64,000 bases of DNA from Sinomonas sp. R1AF57. GTDB taxonomy: Bacteria > Actinomycetota > Actinomycetes > Actinomycetales > Micrococcaceae. The DNA is taken from positions 2,402,792 to 2,466,791 of the forward strand of contig NZ_CP022463.1 in the NCBI RefSeq assembly GCF_002224485.1, written 5' to 3'. How positions within the stretch are numbered: the stretch's first letter is position 1; each line of letters opens with the position of its first letter. The notes beneath the pieces are model-generated. The model made no database searches. It was not told the origin of the DNA and saw only the letters and a list, made by a program, of their open reading frames with translations. Below are positions 18,960 to 28,500 of the stretch, one piece after another. A program made the translations under genes and the position numbers.

Positions 18960-20228
18960 GTGCAGCACCTCCACCGCGTGGCGATGATCTCCCTCCACAC
19001 GTCTCCGCTCGAGCAGCCGGGCGCCGGGGACGCCGGCGGCATGAACGTCTACGTCTCGCACCTGGCCCGCGCCCTCGCTGCAGCGGGCCTGGCCGTGGAC
19101 ATCTACACGCGCGCCACCGATCCGGCCCAGCCGGACGTCGTGGCGCTGGAGGAGGGCGCGCTGGTCCACCACATCGAGGCCGGCCCCCGCCGCCGGCTCG
19201 CGAAGGAACAGATGCCCCCGCTCGCCGAGGAGTTCGCGGCCGGGGTCCTGCGCCGCATGCGCGCGGGCCTCGCAGCGGGAGGCGAGCGGACCGGCGTCGT
19301 GCATTCGCACTACTGGGTGTCCGGGATCGCGGGGCTGCGGGTCTCGGACGAGCTGGGCATCCCGCTGGTCCACACGATGCACACCATGGCGCGGGTGAAG
19401 AACCTGCACCTCGCCGCGGGCGACACGCCCGAGCCGAGCAACCGCGAGCGCGGCGAGCAGAGGATCGCCGACACCGCGGCCCGGCTGACGGCGAACACGC
19501 CGGCCGAGCGGGACGAGCTCGAGCGGCACTACGGGGTGGACGAGGACCGGATCGACGTGGTCTCCCCCGGTGTGGACCTCTCCGTGTTCCGGCCGGCGTT
19601 CCGCACGGGCTCCCGCGCCGGGCGAGGGATCGCGCCCGGGACGTTCCATGTGCTGTTCGCGGGTCGGATCCAGCGGCTGAAGGGGCCGCCGGTGCTCGTG
19701 GCCGCGGCGGGGGTGCTTCGGAGGCGGCGCCCGGACATCCCGCTGCGCGTGTCGATCGTGGGGGCGCCGAGCGGCTCGGCCGGGCTGGACCTCGACGTGC
19801 TCGTGGGCGAGGAGGGGCTCGACGGCGTCGTGCGCCGCCTCCCGCCCGCGCCGGCGGCGGAGCTCGCGGACTGGTTCCGCTCCGCCGACGTCGTGGCGAT
19901 GCCGAGCTTCTCGGAGTCGTTCGGGCTCGTGGCGCTCGAGGCGCAGGCGTGCGGGACCCCCGTGGTGGCGGCCCGGGTCGGCGGCCTCACGCGCGCGGTG
20001 TGCGACGGGCGCACCGGATTCCTCGTCGACGGGCACGACCCCGAGGCGTGGGCCGCCGTGCTCGAGCAGCTCCACGACGACCCGGAGACGCGCACCGACC
20101 TGGGGCGCGCGGCGTCGATCTATGCCGAGCGGTTCGGCTGGGAGCAGACGGCCGAGGCCACCCGGCAGGCCTACCGCGCGGCGCTGCGCGAGCGCGCGCT
20201 GGCGGCGGAGCACGCCGTCGTCCCCTGA
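18960..20228 (+). CDS. mshA: D-inositol-3-phosphate glycosyltransferase MshA
   Basis: First committed step of mycothiol synthesis: transfers GlcNAc from UDP-GlcNAc to inositol 3-phosphate. 422 residues, GT4/GT-B fold. The N-terminal signature ISLHTSPLEQPGAGDAGGMN is diagnostic. HSHYWVSGIAGLRV, VVSPGVDLSVFRP and the donor-site block MPSFSESFGLVALEAQACGT are present. GTG 18960 is chosen from the upstream -10 box. ino1, which makes the acceptor, lies 5 kb downstream on the other strand. The stop is followed directly by the 21-bp repeat array. Confidence 0.95.
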   Translation: MQHLHRVAMISLHTSPLEQPGAGDAGGMNVYVSHLARALAAAGLAVDIYTRATDPAQPDVVALEEGALVHHIEAGPRRRLAKEQMPPLAEEFAAGVLRRMRAGLAAGGERTGVVHSHYWVSGIAGLRVSDELGIPLVHTMHTMARVKNLHLAAGDTPEPSNRERGEQRIADTAARLTANTPAERDELERHYGVDEDRIDVVSPGVDLSVFRPAFRTGSRAGRGIAPGTFHVLFAGRIQRLKGPPVLVAAAGVLRRRRPDIPLRVSIVGAPSGSAGLDLDVLVGEEGLDGVVRRLPPAPAAELADWFRSADVVAMPSFSESFGLVALEAQACGTPVVAARVGGLTRAVCDGRTGFLVDGHDPEAWAAVLEQLHDDPETRTDLGRAASIYAERFGWEQTAEATRQAYRAALRERALAAEHAVVP

Positions 20229-20229
20229 C

Positions 20230-20330
20230 CCGCCGAGGTCACCCCCTCTGCCGCCGAGGTCACCCCCTCTGACCCCGAGATCACCCCCAACACAGCACGT
20301 GACCCCCAGAAGGTGACCCCCAGAAGGTTC
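20230..20330. repeat. Repeat array between mshA and fhs
   Basis: Three 21-bp units (20230, 20251, 20272; CCGCCGAGGTCACCCCCTCT type) are the reverse complement of the GGGGTGACCTCGGCG repeat found inside the AidB-like gene and tsaE. They are followed by shorter GTGACCCCCAGAAG units with a period of about 14 bp. Confidence 0.88.
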
Positions 20331-20354
20331 GCGCTGAACGGGCAGGGCGCGGGG

Positions 20355-20360
20355 TAGGGT
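20355..20360 (+). promoter_or_regulatory. -10 box, leaderless start of fhs
   Basis: TAGGGT, 6 nt before ATG 20367; no ribosome site between. Confidence 0.55.
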
Positions 20361-20366
20361 GACGCC

Positions 20367-22094
20367 ATGACCGCCTTGGCATCGTCGCCGGGCGCCCGGG
20401 ATTCCGGGAGCTCCGCGTCCACCGCAGCCCCCACAGACCTCGAGATCGCACGCGCGGCAACCCTCCGCCCCATCGAGGAGATCGCCGAGCGGGCTGGGAT
20501 CCCCGCCGACGCGCTCGAGCTGTACGGGCGGTACAAGGCGAAGATCGACGTCGCGCGCCTGCCCCTGCAGGACCGGCGCGGCCACGTCGTGCTCGTCTCG
20601 GCGATCTCCCCGACCCCGGCCGGGGAGGGCAAGTCCACGCTCACCGTCGGGCTCGCCGACGCCCTGTCCCGCGCCGGGAAGAGGACCATGATCGCGATCC
20701 GCGAGCCGAGCCTCGGCCCGATCCTGGGCATGAAGGGCGGCGCGACCGGGGGCGGCCGGTCCCAGGTGCTGCCGATGGAGGACATCAACCTCCACTTCAC
20801 GGGGGACTTCCACGCCATCACGGCAGCGAACAACGCCCTCTGCGCCCTGATCGACAACCACGTCTTCCAGGGCAACGCCCTGCAGATCGACCCGCGGCGC
20901 GTGACCTTCAAGCGGGTCATGGACATGAACGACCGCTCCCTCCGCGACATCGTCATCGGCCTCGGCGGCCCCACCCAGGGCGTCCCGCGCGAGGCCGGCT
21001 TCGACATCACGGTGGCCTCGGAGGTCATGGCGGTGTTCTGCCTCGCGTCCTCGGTCGAGGACCTCAAGGAGCGCCTGGGCCGCATCACGTTCGGCTACAC
21101 CTACGACCGCAGGCCGCTCACCGTCGCGGACCTCGGCGCTGCCGGCGTCATGGCGATGCTCCTGAAGGACGCGATCAAGCCGAACCTCGTCCAGACCATC
21201 GCCGGCACGCCCGCGCTCGTGCACGGCGGACCGTTCGCGAACATCGCGCACGGCTGCAACTCGGCCCTGGCCACGACGACGGCGCGGCGCCTCGCCGACA
21301 TCGTGGTCACCGAGGCGGGGTTCGGCGCGGACCTGGGCGCCGAGAAGTTCATGGACATCAAGGCCCGGTACGCGGACGTGGCGCCCTCCGCCGTCGTGCT
21401 CGTGGCCACCGTCCGCGCGCTGAAGATGCACGGCGGTGTGCCCAAGGACGCGCTCGCCGTGCCGGACGCGGCCGCGGTCGAGCGCGGCTTCGCCAACCTC
21501 GCCCGGCATCTGGAGAACGTGCGCAAGTTCGGGCTCGAGCCGGTGGTCGCCGTCAACAGGTTCGGCACCGACACGCCCGAGGAGCTCGACGCCGTCGTGC
21601 GCCTGTGCGGCGCGGCGAGCGCCCGCGTCGCAGTGGCGGACGTGTGGGGCCGCGGTGGCGGGGGCGACGGCGGCGACGACCTCGCGCGCGAGGTGCTCGC
21701 GGCGCTCGAGGAGCCGGGGACGTGCCAGCCCCTGTACCCGCTCGAGATGAGCGTGGAGGAGAAGATCGCGACGGTAGTGCGGGAGGTCTACCACGGTGCC
21801 GGCGTCGAATTCTCGGAGCAGGCGCGGCGGACCCTGGTGCAGATCCACGAGAACGGCTGGGACGGGCTGCCGGTGTGCATGGCGAAGACGCAGTACTCGT
21901 TCTCGGACAATCCGGCGCTGCTCGGTGCCCCCGAGGGCTTCACGGTGCACGTGCGGGAGCTGTGGCCGCGCACGGGCGCGGGGTTCATCGTGGCGGTGAC
22001 CGGGACCCTCATGACGATGCCCGGCCTGCCGAAGGTGCCAGCCGCGATGCGCATGGACCTCGACGACGACGGCGAGGTCGTCGGACTGTTCTGA
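20367..22094 (+). CDS. fhs: Formate-tetrahydrofolate ligase
   Basis: Makes 10-formyl-THF from formate, THF and ATP in one-carbon metabolism. 575 residues, typical. P-loop [18 protein letters not shown] near residue 86; [35 protein letters not shown] and [13 protein letters not shown] are family signatures; [18 protein letters not shown] lies in the middle. The extra N-terminal 25 residues are low-complexity. The gene stands alone. Confidence 0.97.
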   Translation: MTALASSPGARDSGSSASTAAPTDLEIARAATLRPIEEIAERAGIPADALELYGRYKAKIDVARLPLQDRRGHVVLVSAISPTPAGEGKSTLTVGLADALSRAGKRTMIAIREPSLGPILGMKGGATGGGRSQVLPMEDINLHFTGDFHAITAANNALCALIDNHVFQGNALQIDPRRVTFKRVMDMNDRSLRDIVIGLGGPTQGVPREAGFDITVASEVMAVFCLASSVEDLKERLGRITFGYTYDRRPLTVADLGAAGVMAMLLKDAIKPNLVQTIAGTPALVHGGPFANIAHGCNSALATTTARRLADIVVTEAGFGADLGAEKFMDIKARYADVAPSAVVLVATVRALKMHGGVPKDALAVPDAAAVERGFANLARHLENVRKFGLEPVVAVNRFGTDTPEELDAVVRLCGAASARVAVADVWGRGGGGDGGDDLAREVLAALEEPGTCQPLYPLEMSVEEKIATVVREVYHGAGVEFSEQARRTLVQIHENGWDGLPVCMAKTQYSFSDNPALLGAPEGFTVHVRELWPRTGAGFIVAVTGTLMTMPGLPKVPAAMRMDLDDDGEVVGLF

Positions 22095-22217
22095 CGCAAG
22101 TGTGACGCGCGCCGCTTCTTGACGCGCGCCGGCGAAGCACCTAGCCGAGGGAGCGCCCCCCAGATCGGCCCATCAACGCTCCCTCGGCGTCCGCGCGGAC
22201 GCAAGATCCAAGATAGT

Positions 22218-22252
22218 GTTGCTATCCACAGAGGCGCCATAGGGATAGCACC
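22218..22252. promoter_or_regulatory. Inverted repeat upstream of merR gene
   Basis: GTTGCTATCC (22218-22227) pairs with GGATAGCACC (22243-22252) at 9 of 10 positions, spacer 15 bp. A third CTATCC follows at about 22264. Candidate autoregulatory operator. Confidence 0.45.
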
Positions 22253-22325
22253 ATGCGCCGTCACTATCCAATGCGGGTGGCTCCTCCATCGACTCATCGG
22301 CACCGAGGGAGCCGCCGGAGGGACA

Positions 22326-22880
22326 GTGAAGCTCAGCGAACTCAGCGACCGGTCGGGGACGCCCGTCGCCACCATCAAGTTCTACCTGCGGGAGGGACTC
22401 CTGCGCCCCGGCCAACCCGTCACCGCCACCCTGGCGGACTACGGCCCGGCCCACCTCACGCGGCTGGGCACGATCAGCACCCTGCGCAGGGCCGTCGGCC
22501 TCAGCGTTGCCCAGGTGCGCGCCGTCGTGGGCCTGATCGACGAGGGCGCGGACCGCATCGAGGTGATGAAGGCGCTCCAGGCCGTGATCCAGCGCCTCGA
22601 CGCGCCCCGGCCCGGGCGCACCGCCGCGGGGAACCAGGTCGTGGCGGCCGTGGGGTGGCCGGACGTCCCAACCGGGGCCCGCGCCGCGCTGGATGCGCAC
22701 CTCGAGGCGATGGCGGCGCTCGGGGTCATGCCCACCGACGCCCAGCTCGCCGCGTACGCGCGCGCCGTCGTGGGCGGCTGTCAGGCCGGTGCCGGCTCCG
22801 TCGGCGCCGGCTCCGCGCCTTCGCTCGCGTGCGCGGGCTTGATGTTCTGGTTGACGTGGAAGAAGTTGTCCGGGTCGTAG
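22326..22880 (+). CDS. MerR family transcriptional regulator
   Basis: 184 residues. The N-terminal MerR helix-turn-helix is clear: VKLSELSDRSGTPVATIKFY, LREGLLRP and HLTRLGTISTLRRAVGLSVAQVRAVV. The effector half is short, without the paired cysteines of metal sensors. GTG 22326 follows GGAGGG after a short gap; the open frame upstream to 22119 looks non-coding. The last 33 codons overlap the end of the convergent FAD oxidase gene by 100 bp, and the C-terminal tail (GAGSVGAGSAPS) appears to be antisense of that gene. Confidence 0.8.
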   Translation: MKLSELSDRSGTPVATIKFYLREGLLRPGQPVTATLADYGPAHLTRLGTISTLRRAVGLSVAQVRAVVGLIDEGADRIEVMKALQAVIQRLDAPRPGRTAAGNQVVAAVGWPDVPTGARAALDAHLEAMAALGVMPTDAQLAAYARAVVGGCQAGAGSVGAGSAPSLACAGLMFWLTWKKLSGS

Positions 22881-24202
22881 ACGGACTTGACCTGCGCCAG
22901 CCGGGCGAAGCTCGGGCCGTAGTTCGTCTCGATGCGCGCCTGGTCGTCTGCGTCCTGGAAGTTGATGTACCCGGCGGGCTCGGTGAACTCGTGCAGGGCG
23001 CTCCAGTAGCGGCGCACCCAGTCGATGTTGGCCTCGTTGTCCGCCGGGTCCTCCCACGCCCCCGCGATGACGGGCGCGAAGTTCACGTCCCGGTACGGGA
23101 ACGCGGTGGCGCCGGCCGGCACGCGCTGCACCGCGCCGTCGATCGGGTAGAAGTGGTTGGCGGTCGAGAGGCTCGGCACCGTCGATCCGAACTGCTGCGC
23201 CACGCGCAGGATGTCGTCGCTGAGCTCGCGGGCGAAGTCCGCCTTCCAGTAGCCCTGCAGGCCGGGAGGGTTCGCGGAGTCGAATGCGGCGTTGAGGAAC
23301 GGGTACGGCATCGGGGCCACGAGGGACCCGACCGTTCGCGCCGCCTTGAGCACAGGGGCCCACCGCGCCTCCCCCTCGGCGAGGTCTCCGGTCCACATTC
23401 CCACGATCAGCGCCACCTGCCGGCCGTGCCACTCCTCGGGGATGAACGGGACGGGCGGGGCCTGGTGGTACGCGAAGAACGCGCCGAACTCCTCGGGCTG
23501 GGACGCAATCCAGTCGCGGTAGAACTCCCCGACGGCGATGCCCTCCGCCGCCGGGAACGCGACGATGCCCACGTGGACGGTGTCGACGTCGTGCAGCGCG
23601 AACTCGAACGAGGTCACCACGCCGAAGTTGCCGCCGCCGCCGCGCAGGGCCCAGAACAGGTCCGGCTCGGATTCGGCGCTGGCCCGGACGAGCCGGCCGT
23701 CGGCGAGGACCACGTCCGCGGAGAGGAGGTTGTCGCACGCGAGCCCGTGCTTGCGGGCCAGGTAGCCGATCCCGCCGCCGAGCGTGAGCCCGGCGACCCC
23801 GGTGGTGCTGAGGATGCCGCCGGTGCTCGCGAGGCCGAAGGCGTGGGTGGCGTGGTTGTAGTCGCCCCATGTCGCGCCGGCCTCTGCCCGGGCGCGCTTC
23901 TCACGCGGGTCGACCCAGACGCCGCGGTGCGCGGAGAAGTCCAGGACGAGTCCGTCGTCGACCGTTCCGAAGCCGGGCGCGCTGTGGCCGCCGCCCCGGA
24001 TCGCGAGGTCGAGCCCCGCGTCGCGCGCGAACCGCACCGCGGTGATCACGTCCGCAGTCTGGGCGACGCGCAGCACCGCGGCGGGATGTTTGTCGACCAT
24101 GCCGTTGTAGACCCGCCGGGCGGCCTCGTAGCCCTCGTCGTCGGGCTCGATCACGGTACCGCGGACGCTCTCGCGGAGCGCGTTGAAGGCTGGGGTGGAC
24201 AT
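22781..24202 (-). CDS. FAD-binding oxidoreductase, berberine-bridge (BBE) type
   Basis: 473 residues. The FAD_binding_4 half has LAIRGGGHSAPGFGTVDDG, whose His is the usual covalent 8-alpha-histidyl FAD anchor, and LTLGGGIGYLARKHGLACDN. WALRGGGGNFGVVTSFEF follows, and the C-terminus has the BBE motif DNFFHVNQNIKPA. Family members oxidise sugars, alkaloids or other alcohols. No signal peptide. Substrate unknown. ATG 24202 with AGGAGGATTCC upstream. Confidence 0.9.
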   Translation of the reverse strand: MSTPAFNALRESVRGTVIEPDDEGYEAARRVYNGMVDKHPAAVLRVAQTADVITAVRFARDAGLDLAIRGGGHSAPGFGTVDDGLVLDFSAHRGVWVDPREKRARAEAGATWGDYNHATHAFGLASTGGILSTTGVAGLTLGGGIGYLARKHGLACDNLLSADVVLADGRLVRASAESEPDLFWALRGGGGNFGVVTSFEFALHDVDTVHVGIVAFPAAEGIAVGEFYRDWIASQPEEFGAFFAYHQAPPVPFIPEEWHGRQVALIVGMWTGDLAEGEARWAPVLKAARTVGSLVAPMPYPFLNAAFDSANPPGLQGYWKADFARELSDDILRVAQQFGSTVPSLSTANHFYPIDGAVQRVPAGATAFPYRDVNFAPVIAGAWEDPADNEANIDWVRRYWSALHEFTEPAGYINFQDADDQARIETNYGPSFARLAQVKSVYDPDNFFHVNQNIKPAHASEGAEPAPTEPAPA

Positions 24203-24362
24203 GGAATCCTCCTGATGAGGATCTCGCGAGACTCACTCTCCGACGCGCACCGCGCCTCGCACGCCCCCAGATCGGCCGCGCCGCTGACACCTCCGGTCTA
24301 CGCCGGCGGTCAGCGGCGCGGCGACGGCAGGACTGCCCATCCGGCGGATTGGGCAGAAGTGC

Positions 24363-25448
24363 CTAGCGCTCGAGCTCGCCCCGGATGAAGGCCTCGACGT
24401 CGGCGCGGGCCGCGTCGTCGTTCTTCTGCACGGGCGGGGACTTCATGAAGTACGCGCTCGGGGACGTGAGCGGCCCGCCGATCCCGCGGTCGAGGCCGAT
24501 TTTGGCCGCACGGACCGCGTCGATGATGACGCCGGCGGAGTTGGGCGAGTCCCAGACCTCGAGCTTGTACTCGAGCGAGACGGGCGCGTCGCCGAAGTTG
24601 CGGCCCTCAAGGCGCACGAACGCCCACTTGCGGTCGTCGAGCCACTGGACGTAGTCCGAGGGGCCGATGTGCACGTCGCGGGCAGCGAGCTCGGCCTCGA
24701 CGTTGGAGGTCACGGCCTGGGTCTTGGAGACCTTCTTCGACTCGAGGCGGTCGCGCTCGAGCATGTTCTTGAAGTCCATGTTGCCGCCGACGTTCAGCTG
24801 GTACGTGCGGTCCACGGTCACGCCGCGGTCCTCGAAGAGCTTCGCGAGGACGCGGTGGGTGATGGTCGCGCCGATCTGGCTCTTGATGTCGTCGCCCACG
24901 ATCGGCACCCCGGCCGCGCGGAACTTCTCGGCCCACTCCGGCGTGCCGGCGATGAACACCGGCAGCGCGTTGACGAACGCGACGTGCGCGTCGATGGCGC
25001 ACTGCGCGTAGAACTTCGCGGCCTGCTCGGAGCCGACCGGCAGGTAGCAGACCATGACGTCCACGCGGGCCTCGCGCAGGGCCGCGACGACGTCGACCGG
25101 CTCCTCCGCGGACTCCTCGATGGTCTCGCGGTAGTAGCGGCCCAGTCCGTCGAGGGTGTGGCCGCGCTGGACGGTGACGCCCGTGGGGGGAACGTCCGCG
25201 ATCTTGATCGTGTTGTTCTCGCTCGAGACGATCGCGTCGGCCAGGTCGAAGCCGACCTTCTTGCCGTCCACGTCGAACGCGACGACGAACTCGAGGTCGC
25301 CCACGTGGTAGTCGCCGAATTCGACGTGCATGAGGCCGGGGACGGTGCCCGCGGGATCGGCGTCCCGGTAGTAGTGCACGCCCTGCACGAGGGAGGCGGC
25401 GCAGTTCCCCACGCCCACGATGGCAACACGGATCTTCTTCTCTGACAC
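24363..25448 (-). CDS. ino1: Inositol-3-phosphate synthase
   Basis: Converts glucose 6-phosphate to inositol 3-phosphate with NAD+, feeding mycothiol and phosphatidylinositol. 361 residues, actinobacterial length. [22 protein letters not shown] is the NAD motif; [36 protein letters not shown] and [20 protein letters not shown] are Inos-1-P synthase signatures. GTG 25448 with AAGGAG upstream. The same pathway as mshA, 4-6 kb away. Confidence 0.95.
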   Translation of the reverse strand: MSEKKIRVAIVGVGNCAASLVQGVHYYRDADPAGTVPGLMHVEFGDYHVGDLEFVVAFDVDGKKVGFDLADAIVSSENNTIKIADVPPTGVTVQRGHTLDGLGRYYRETIEESAEEPVDVVAALREARVDVMVCYLPVGSEQAAKFYAQCAIDAHVAFVNALPVFIAGTPEWAEKFRAAGVPIVGDDIKSQIGATITHRVLAKLFEDRGVTVDRTYQLNVGGNMDFKNMLERDRLESKKVSKTQAVTSNVEAELAARDVHIGPSDYVQWLDDRKWAFVRLEGRNFGDAPVSLEYKLEVWDSPNSAGVIIDAVRAAKIGLDRGIGGPLTSPSAYFMKSPPVQKNDDAARADVEAFIRGELER

Positions 25449-25549
25449 GTCACTCCTTGCGTTCACTGGGCCCAGCGGCGCTGCTGCGACGCCAGAGCAC
25501 AGCCATCCTAACGGCGCGGCGCCCTTCCCCAGCCCCTGTGTCACCTGCC

Positions 25550-25555
25550 TACACT
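25550..25555 (+). promoter_or_regulatory. -10 box, leaderless start of the 25562 gene
   Basis: TACACT, 6 nt before ATG 25562. Confidence 0.5.
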
Positions 25556-25561
25556 GGCGGC

Positions 25562-25873
25562 ATGGCACGCAAGAAGAAGTGGAGTGAGCTTTCCGGCGGA
25601 CAGCGCTTCGGGGTGGTGGTCGGCGCGGTTGTCCAGATCGCGCTCCAGGCCGCAGCCCTGCGGGACCTCAAGAAGCGCCCGGCGGACCAGGTCAACGGGC
25701 CCAAGGTCGCGTGGGTTCTCGGGTCCTTCGTGAACACGCTCGGCCCGATCGCGTACTTCCTGTTCGGGCGGAAGTACGGCCAGTCGGCTGCGTCGCGCGG
25801 CACGGGGGACAGCGCGTCCTCGGCCGGGCTCAAGACGTCGTTGGGCGTCAACCTCGGCAAGCGCATCGGCTGA
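25562..25873 (+). CDS. PLDc_N domain small membrane protein
   Basis: 103 residues. A basic start [17 protein letters not shown] precedes two hydrophobic helices ([19 protein letters not shown] and [21 protein letters not shown]). The latter, followed by RKYG, is the phospholipase D N-terminal membrane domain motif. No catalytic HKD motif, so it is not a phospholipase. Function unknown. Confidence 0.8.
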   Translation: MARKKKWSELSGGQRFGVVVGAVVQIALQAAALRDLKKRPADQVNGPKVAWVLGSFVNTLGPIAYFLFGRKYGQSAASRGTGDSASSAGLKTSLGVNLGKRIG

Positions 25874-25904
25874 GCCCGCTTCAGGCTCAGCCCGGCACAG
25901 CGAC

Positions 25905-25952
25905 GGGGAGGGGCGCACGACGGCGAGTGGTCGCCGTCGTGCGCCCCTCCCC
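25905..25952. terminator. Perfect 22-bp hairpin terminator
   Basis: Arms 25905-25926 and 25931-25952 pair perfectly with loop GTGG. It lies between convergent genes and again contains GCGCACGACGGCG. Confidence 0.88.
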
Positions 25953-25979
25953 CTTCCGTCTGGGAGTCACCTCCGGAGG

Positions 25980-26990
25980 TCAGCCCGCCAGGATCGCGTC
26001 GATGCGCTCCAGCTCCTCGGTGCTGAACGAGAGGGTGCGCAGGGCCCCGAGGCTGTCCTCAAGCTGCTGGACGGACGATGCGCCGATCAGTGCCGACGTG
26101 ACCGGCGGCGCGCCGTTGGGCCGCGGCCGCAGGACCCACGAGATGGCCATCTGCGCGAGCGTCTGCCCGCGCTCGGAAGCGAGGTCGTTGAGCTTCCGGG
26201 CGGTGTCGAGGCTCTCCTCGGTCTGGGCCGTCGTCAGGAAGTGCTCCTGCGAGGCGCGGGATCCCTCGGGGATGCCCGCGAAGTAGCGGTCGGTGAGCCG
26301 GCCCTGAGCGAGCGGGCTGTACACGATGGACCCCGCGCCTGCCTGCTCGAGCGCCTGGTACAGGTCGGGGCTCCCCTGCTCGGTCCAGCGGTCCAGCATC
26401 GAGTAGCGCGGCTGGTGGATGAGCAGGGGCGTGCCGAGGTCCTTCAGGATCGCCGCAGCCTCGAGGGTCTTCTCCGGCGAGTAGGAGGAGATGCCGGCGT
26501 ACAGGGCCCGCCCCGAGCGCACGGCGTAGTCGAGGGCGCCCATCGTCTCCTCGAGGGGCGTCTCCGGGTCGAAGCGGTGGCTGTAGAAGATGTCCACGTA
26601 CTCCAGGCCCATCCGGGCGAGCGACGCGTCGAGGCTCGAGATGAGGTACTTGCGCGAGCCCCACTCGCCGTAGGGACCGTCCCACATGAGGTACCCGGCC
26701 TTGGTCGAGATGACGAGCTCGTCCCGGTACGGCCGGAAGTCCTCGCGGAGGTGCCGGCCGAAGTTCCGCTCAGCGCTTCCCGGGGGCGGCCCGTAGTTGT
26801 TGGCGAGGTCGAAGTGGGTCACGCCGAGGTCGAAGGCCCGCCGGAGGATGTCCCGCTGCACCTCGAAGGGCTTGTCGTCCCCGAAGTTGTGCCAGAGGCC
26901 CAGGGAGATGGCCGGGAGCTTGAGGCCGCTGCGGCCCACGCGCCGGTACTGCATGGAAGGGTAGCGGTCAGCCGCTGCGATGTAGGTCAC
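25980..26990 (-). CDS. Aldo/keto reductase, L-glyceraldehyde 3-phosphate reductase type
   Basis: 336 residues, NADPH-dependent TIM barrel of the YghZ group. Catalytic tetrad visible: Asp and Tyr in FDLANNYGPP, Lys in VISTKAGYLMWDGPYG, His in DIFYSHRFDPETP. The ANNYGPPPGSAERNFG stretch marks the subgroup. Likely detoxifies reactive aldehydes. GTG 26990 with TAGGAT 8 nt upstream. Confidence 0.92.
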   Translation of the reverse strand: MTYIAAADRYPSMQYRRVGRSGLKLPAISLGLWHNFGDDKPFEVQRDILRRAFDLGVTHFDLANNYGPPPGSAERNFGRHLREDFRPYRDELVISTKAGYLMWDGPYGEWGSRKYLISSLDASLARMGLEYVDIFYSHRFDPETPLEETMGALDYAVRSGRALYAGISSYSPEKTLEAAAILKDLGTPLLIHQPRYSMLDRWTEQGSPDLYQALEQAGAGSIVYSPLAQGRLTDRYFAGIPEGSRASQEHFLTTAQTEESLDTARKLNDLASERGQTLAQMAISWVLRPRPNGAPPVTSALIGASSVQQLEDSLGALRTLSFSTEELERIDAILAG

Positions 26991-26998
26991 AGTCCACG

Positions 26999-27004
26999 AT
27001 CCTA
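26999..27004 (-). promoter_or_regulatory. -10 box, leaderless start of aldo/keto reductase
   Basis: TAGGAT (reverse strand), 8 nt before GTG 26990. Confidence 0.45.
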
Positions 27005-27026
27005 GCCGCAGCGGCCGGCGCGCGTC

Positions 27027-27923
27027 CTAGGCCGGAATCCGCATCGTGAGCGCCCGGGGGTCCACCCGCACGGCGAGCGTCTTCCCGGTGCCCAGGTGGT
27101 CGCCGTCGAGCTGGATGTCGTGGGGACGGGACGCGGCGACGTGGATGATCTTGCCGGTGTAGTGCCCGAGGTCAGGGGGCGTGTGGCGCCGCCAGCGGGA
27201 CAGGAGCGAGCTGGCCACCCGGAACCAGCCGACCACTCCGCTCGGCGCGACGGCGAGGACGTCGAGGATCCCGTCGTCCACCGTGGCCCCGGGGAAGACC
27301 TCGACATCGCCTTGGATCCTCCCGCAGTTGCCGATCATGACGCCGCGCTGGCGCCGCTGTAGCTTGAGCTTCCCGTCAACGTAGACCTTGATGAGGTACG
27401 AGTCCCCCACGATCGTCTGCGCCGCCGCGACGATGTAGGCGAACCAGCCCGCCTTGGCCTTCAGGTCGTCGTTCGTGTTCGCCATGATGGTCGCGTCGAG
27501 GCCCATCCCGGCCATCACCGCGAAGGCGAGCTCGTCGCCGTCGTCCACCCGCGCCCAGGCCACGTCCACGTCCCGGGTGGCCGTCCCGAAGGCGGCGTCG
27601 AGCGCCGTGCTCCGGTCGTCCACGGGGATCCCGAGGTTTCGGCAGAGCAGGTTGCCGGTCCCCAGGGGCACGACGGCGAGCGGGACACCGCTGCCGGCGA
27701 GCTCGCCGGCCGCCGCGCGCACCGTCCCGTCCCCGCCGCCCACGACGACGAGCCCCGCCCCGCGCTCGAGCGCCTCCCGGGCCATGCCCCCGCCCGGGTC
27801 CTCGACCGTCGTCTCGAGGACGAGCGCCTCGTAGCCCTCGGCCTCGCACCGGCGGCGGAAGTCCGCCGTGAGCGGCTCCGCCCCGGCCTTGCTCGGGTTC
27901 ACGATGAGTGCGCAGCGTTCCAC
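27027..27923 (-). CDS. Diacylglycerol kinase family lipid kinase
   Basis: 298 residues, DAGK catalytic domain. MERCALIVNPSKAG starts the fold, VVVGGGDGTVRAAAGEL is the ATP motif, and VVPLGTGNLLCRNLGIP is the second nucleotide motif; DGDHLGTGKTLAVRVDPRAL closes it. Phosphorylates diacylglycerol or a related lipid at the membrane. GTG 27923 with GGGAGGGGAAG upstream. Confidence 0.88.
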   Translation of the reverse strand: MERCALIVNPSKAGAEPLTADFRRRCEAEGYEALVLETTVEDPGGGMAREALERGAGLVVVGGGDGTVRAAAGELAGSGVPLAVVPLGTGNLLCRNLGIPVDDRSTALDAAFGTATRDVDVAWARVDDGDELAFAVMAGMGLDATIMANTNDDLKAKAGWFAYIVAAAQTIVGDSYLIKVYVDGKLKLQRRQRGVMIGNCGRIQGDVEVFPGATVDDGILDVLAVAPSGVVGWFRVASSLLSRWRRHTPPDLGHYTGKIIHVAASRPHDIQLDGDHLGTGKTLAVRVDPRALTMRIPA

Positions 27924-28100
27924 GCGGTCTTCCCCTCCCGGTCGGCGCCAATGACCGCTACGTTACCGAACCGAAGCCGGGTAAAGATGTGGTGACGGCG
28001 CGCTCCCGGGTCGTGACGGCGTCCTGCATCGGTGTTAGTAATGAGGAAGCTTGGGCACCACGCAAGCACCGGACATGATCGCACCACACAAGGAGTTGAC

Positions 28101-28364
28101 ATGAGCTTCATCGGTTTCCTCATCCTCGGCCTCATCGCCGGCGCTATCGCCAAGGCGATCCTGCCGGGCAAGCAGGGCGGCGGCTGGCTTGCCACCCTCC
28201 TCCTCGGAGTCGTCGGAGCGCTGCTCGGCGGCTGGATCGGCGGCATGATCTTCAAGCAGGACCTCATGAACTCCTTCTGGAGCCTGAGCGCCTGGATCAC
28301 CGCGATCATCGGTTCCCTCGTGGTCCTGCTCATCTGGGGCCTCGTCACCCGGCGCCGCGCCTAG
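28101..28364 (+). CDS. GlsB/YeaQ/YmgE family stress membrane protein
   Basis: 87 residues, three hydrophobic helices: FIGFLILGLIAGAIAKAILPG, GGGWLATLLLGVVGALLGGWIGG and the C-terminal ITAIIGSLVVLLIWGLV, ending RRRA. Transglycosylase-associated/YeaQ signature. Role in envelope stress assumed. ATG 28101 with AAGGAG upstream. The gap upstream holds GGGTAA (about 27979), loosely like a general-stress -10. Confidence 0.88.
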   Translation: MSFIGFLILGLIAGAIAKAILPGKQGGGWLATLLLGVVGALLGGWIGGMIFKQDLMNSFWSLSAWITAIIGSLVVLLIWGLVTRRRA

Positions 28365-28380
28365 TCCCCCATCCCGACGA

Positions 28381-28411
28381 GAGGGGCCGCACCCGCCGGG
28401 TGCGGTCCCTC
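28381..28411 (+). terminator. Hairpin terminator after the YeaQ-like gene
   Basis: GAGGGGCCGCACCC pairs with GGGTGCGGTCCCTC at 13 of 14 positions (the exception is a G-U pair), loop GCC. Confidence 0.75.
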
Positions 28412-28465
28412 TTCGCGTGCCCGCGCGTCGGCCGCCCGGACCGGAAAAACGCGGCCTGAAAGGTC

Positions 28466-28492
28466 TTGGCACTCGCCGGCGGAGAGTGCTAA
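28466..28492. promoter_or_regulatory. CIRCE operator (HrcA site) of hsp20
   Basis: TTGGCACTC-N9-GAGTGCTAA; only one base differs from the consensus. Places hsp20 in the HrcA regulon with groESL. Confidence 0.92.
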
Positions 28493-28500
28493 TTAAGTGT

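Noticed and set aside
18870-21950. 1026-aa - strand frame opposite mshA and fhs
   Set aside because: No domain and extreme Arg/His content; both genes on the other strand are certain.
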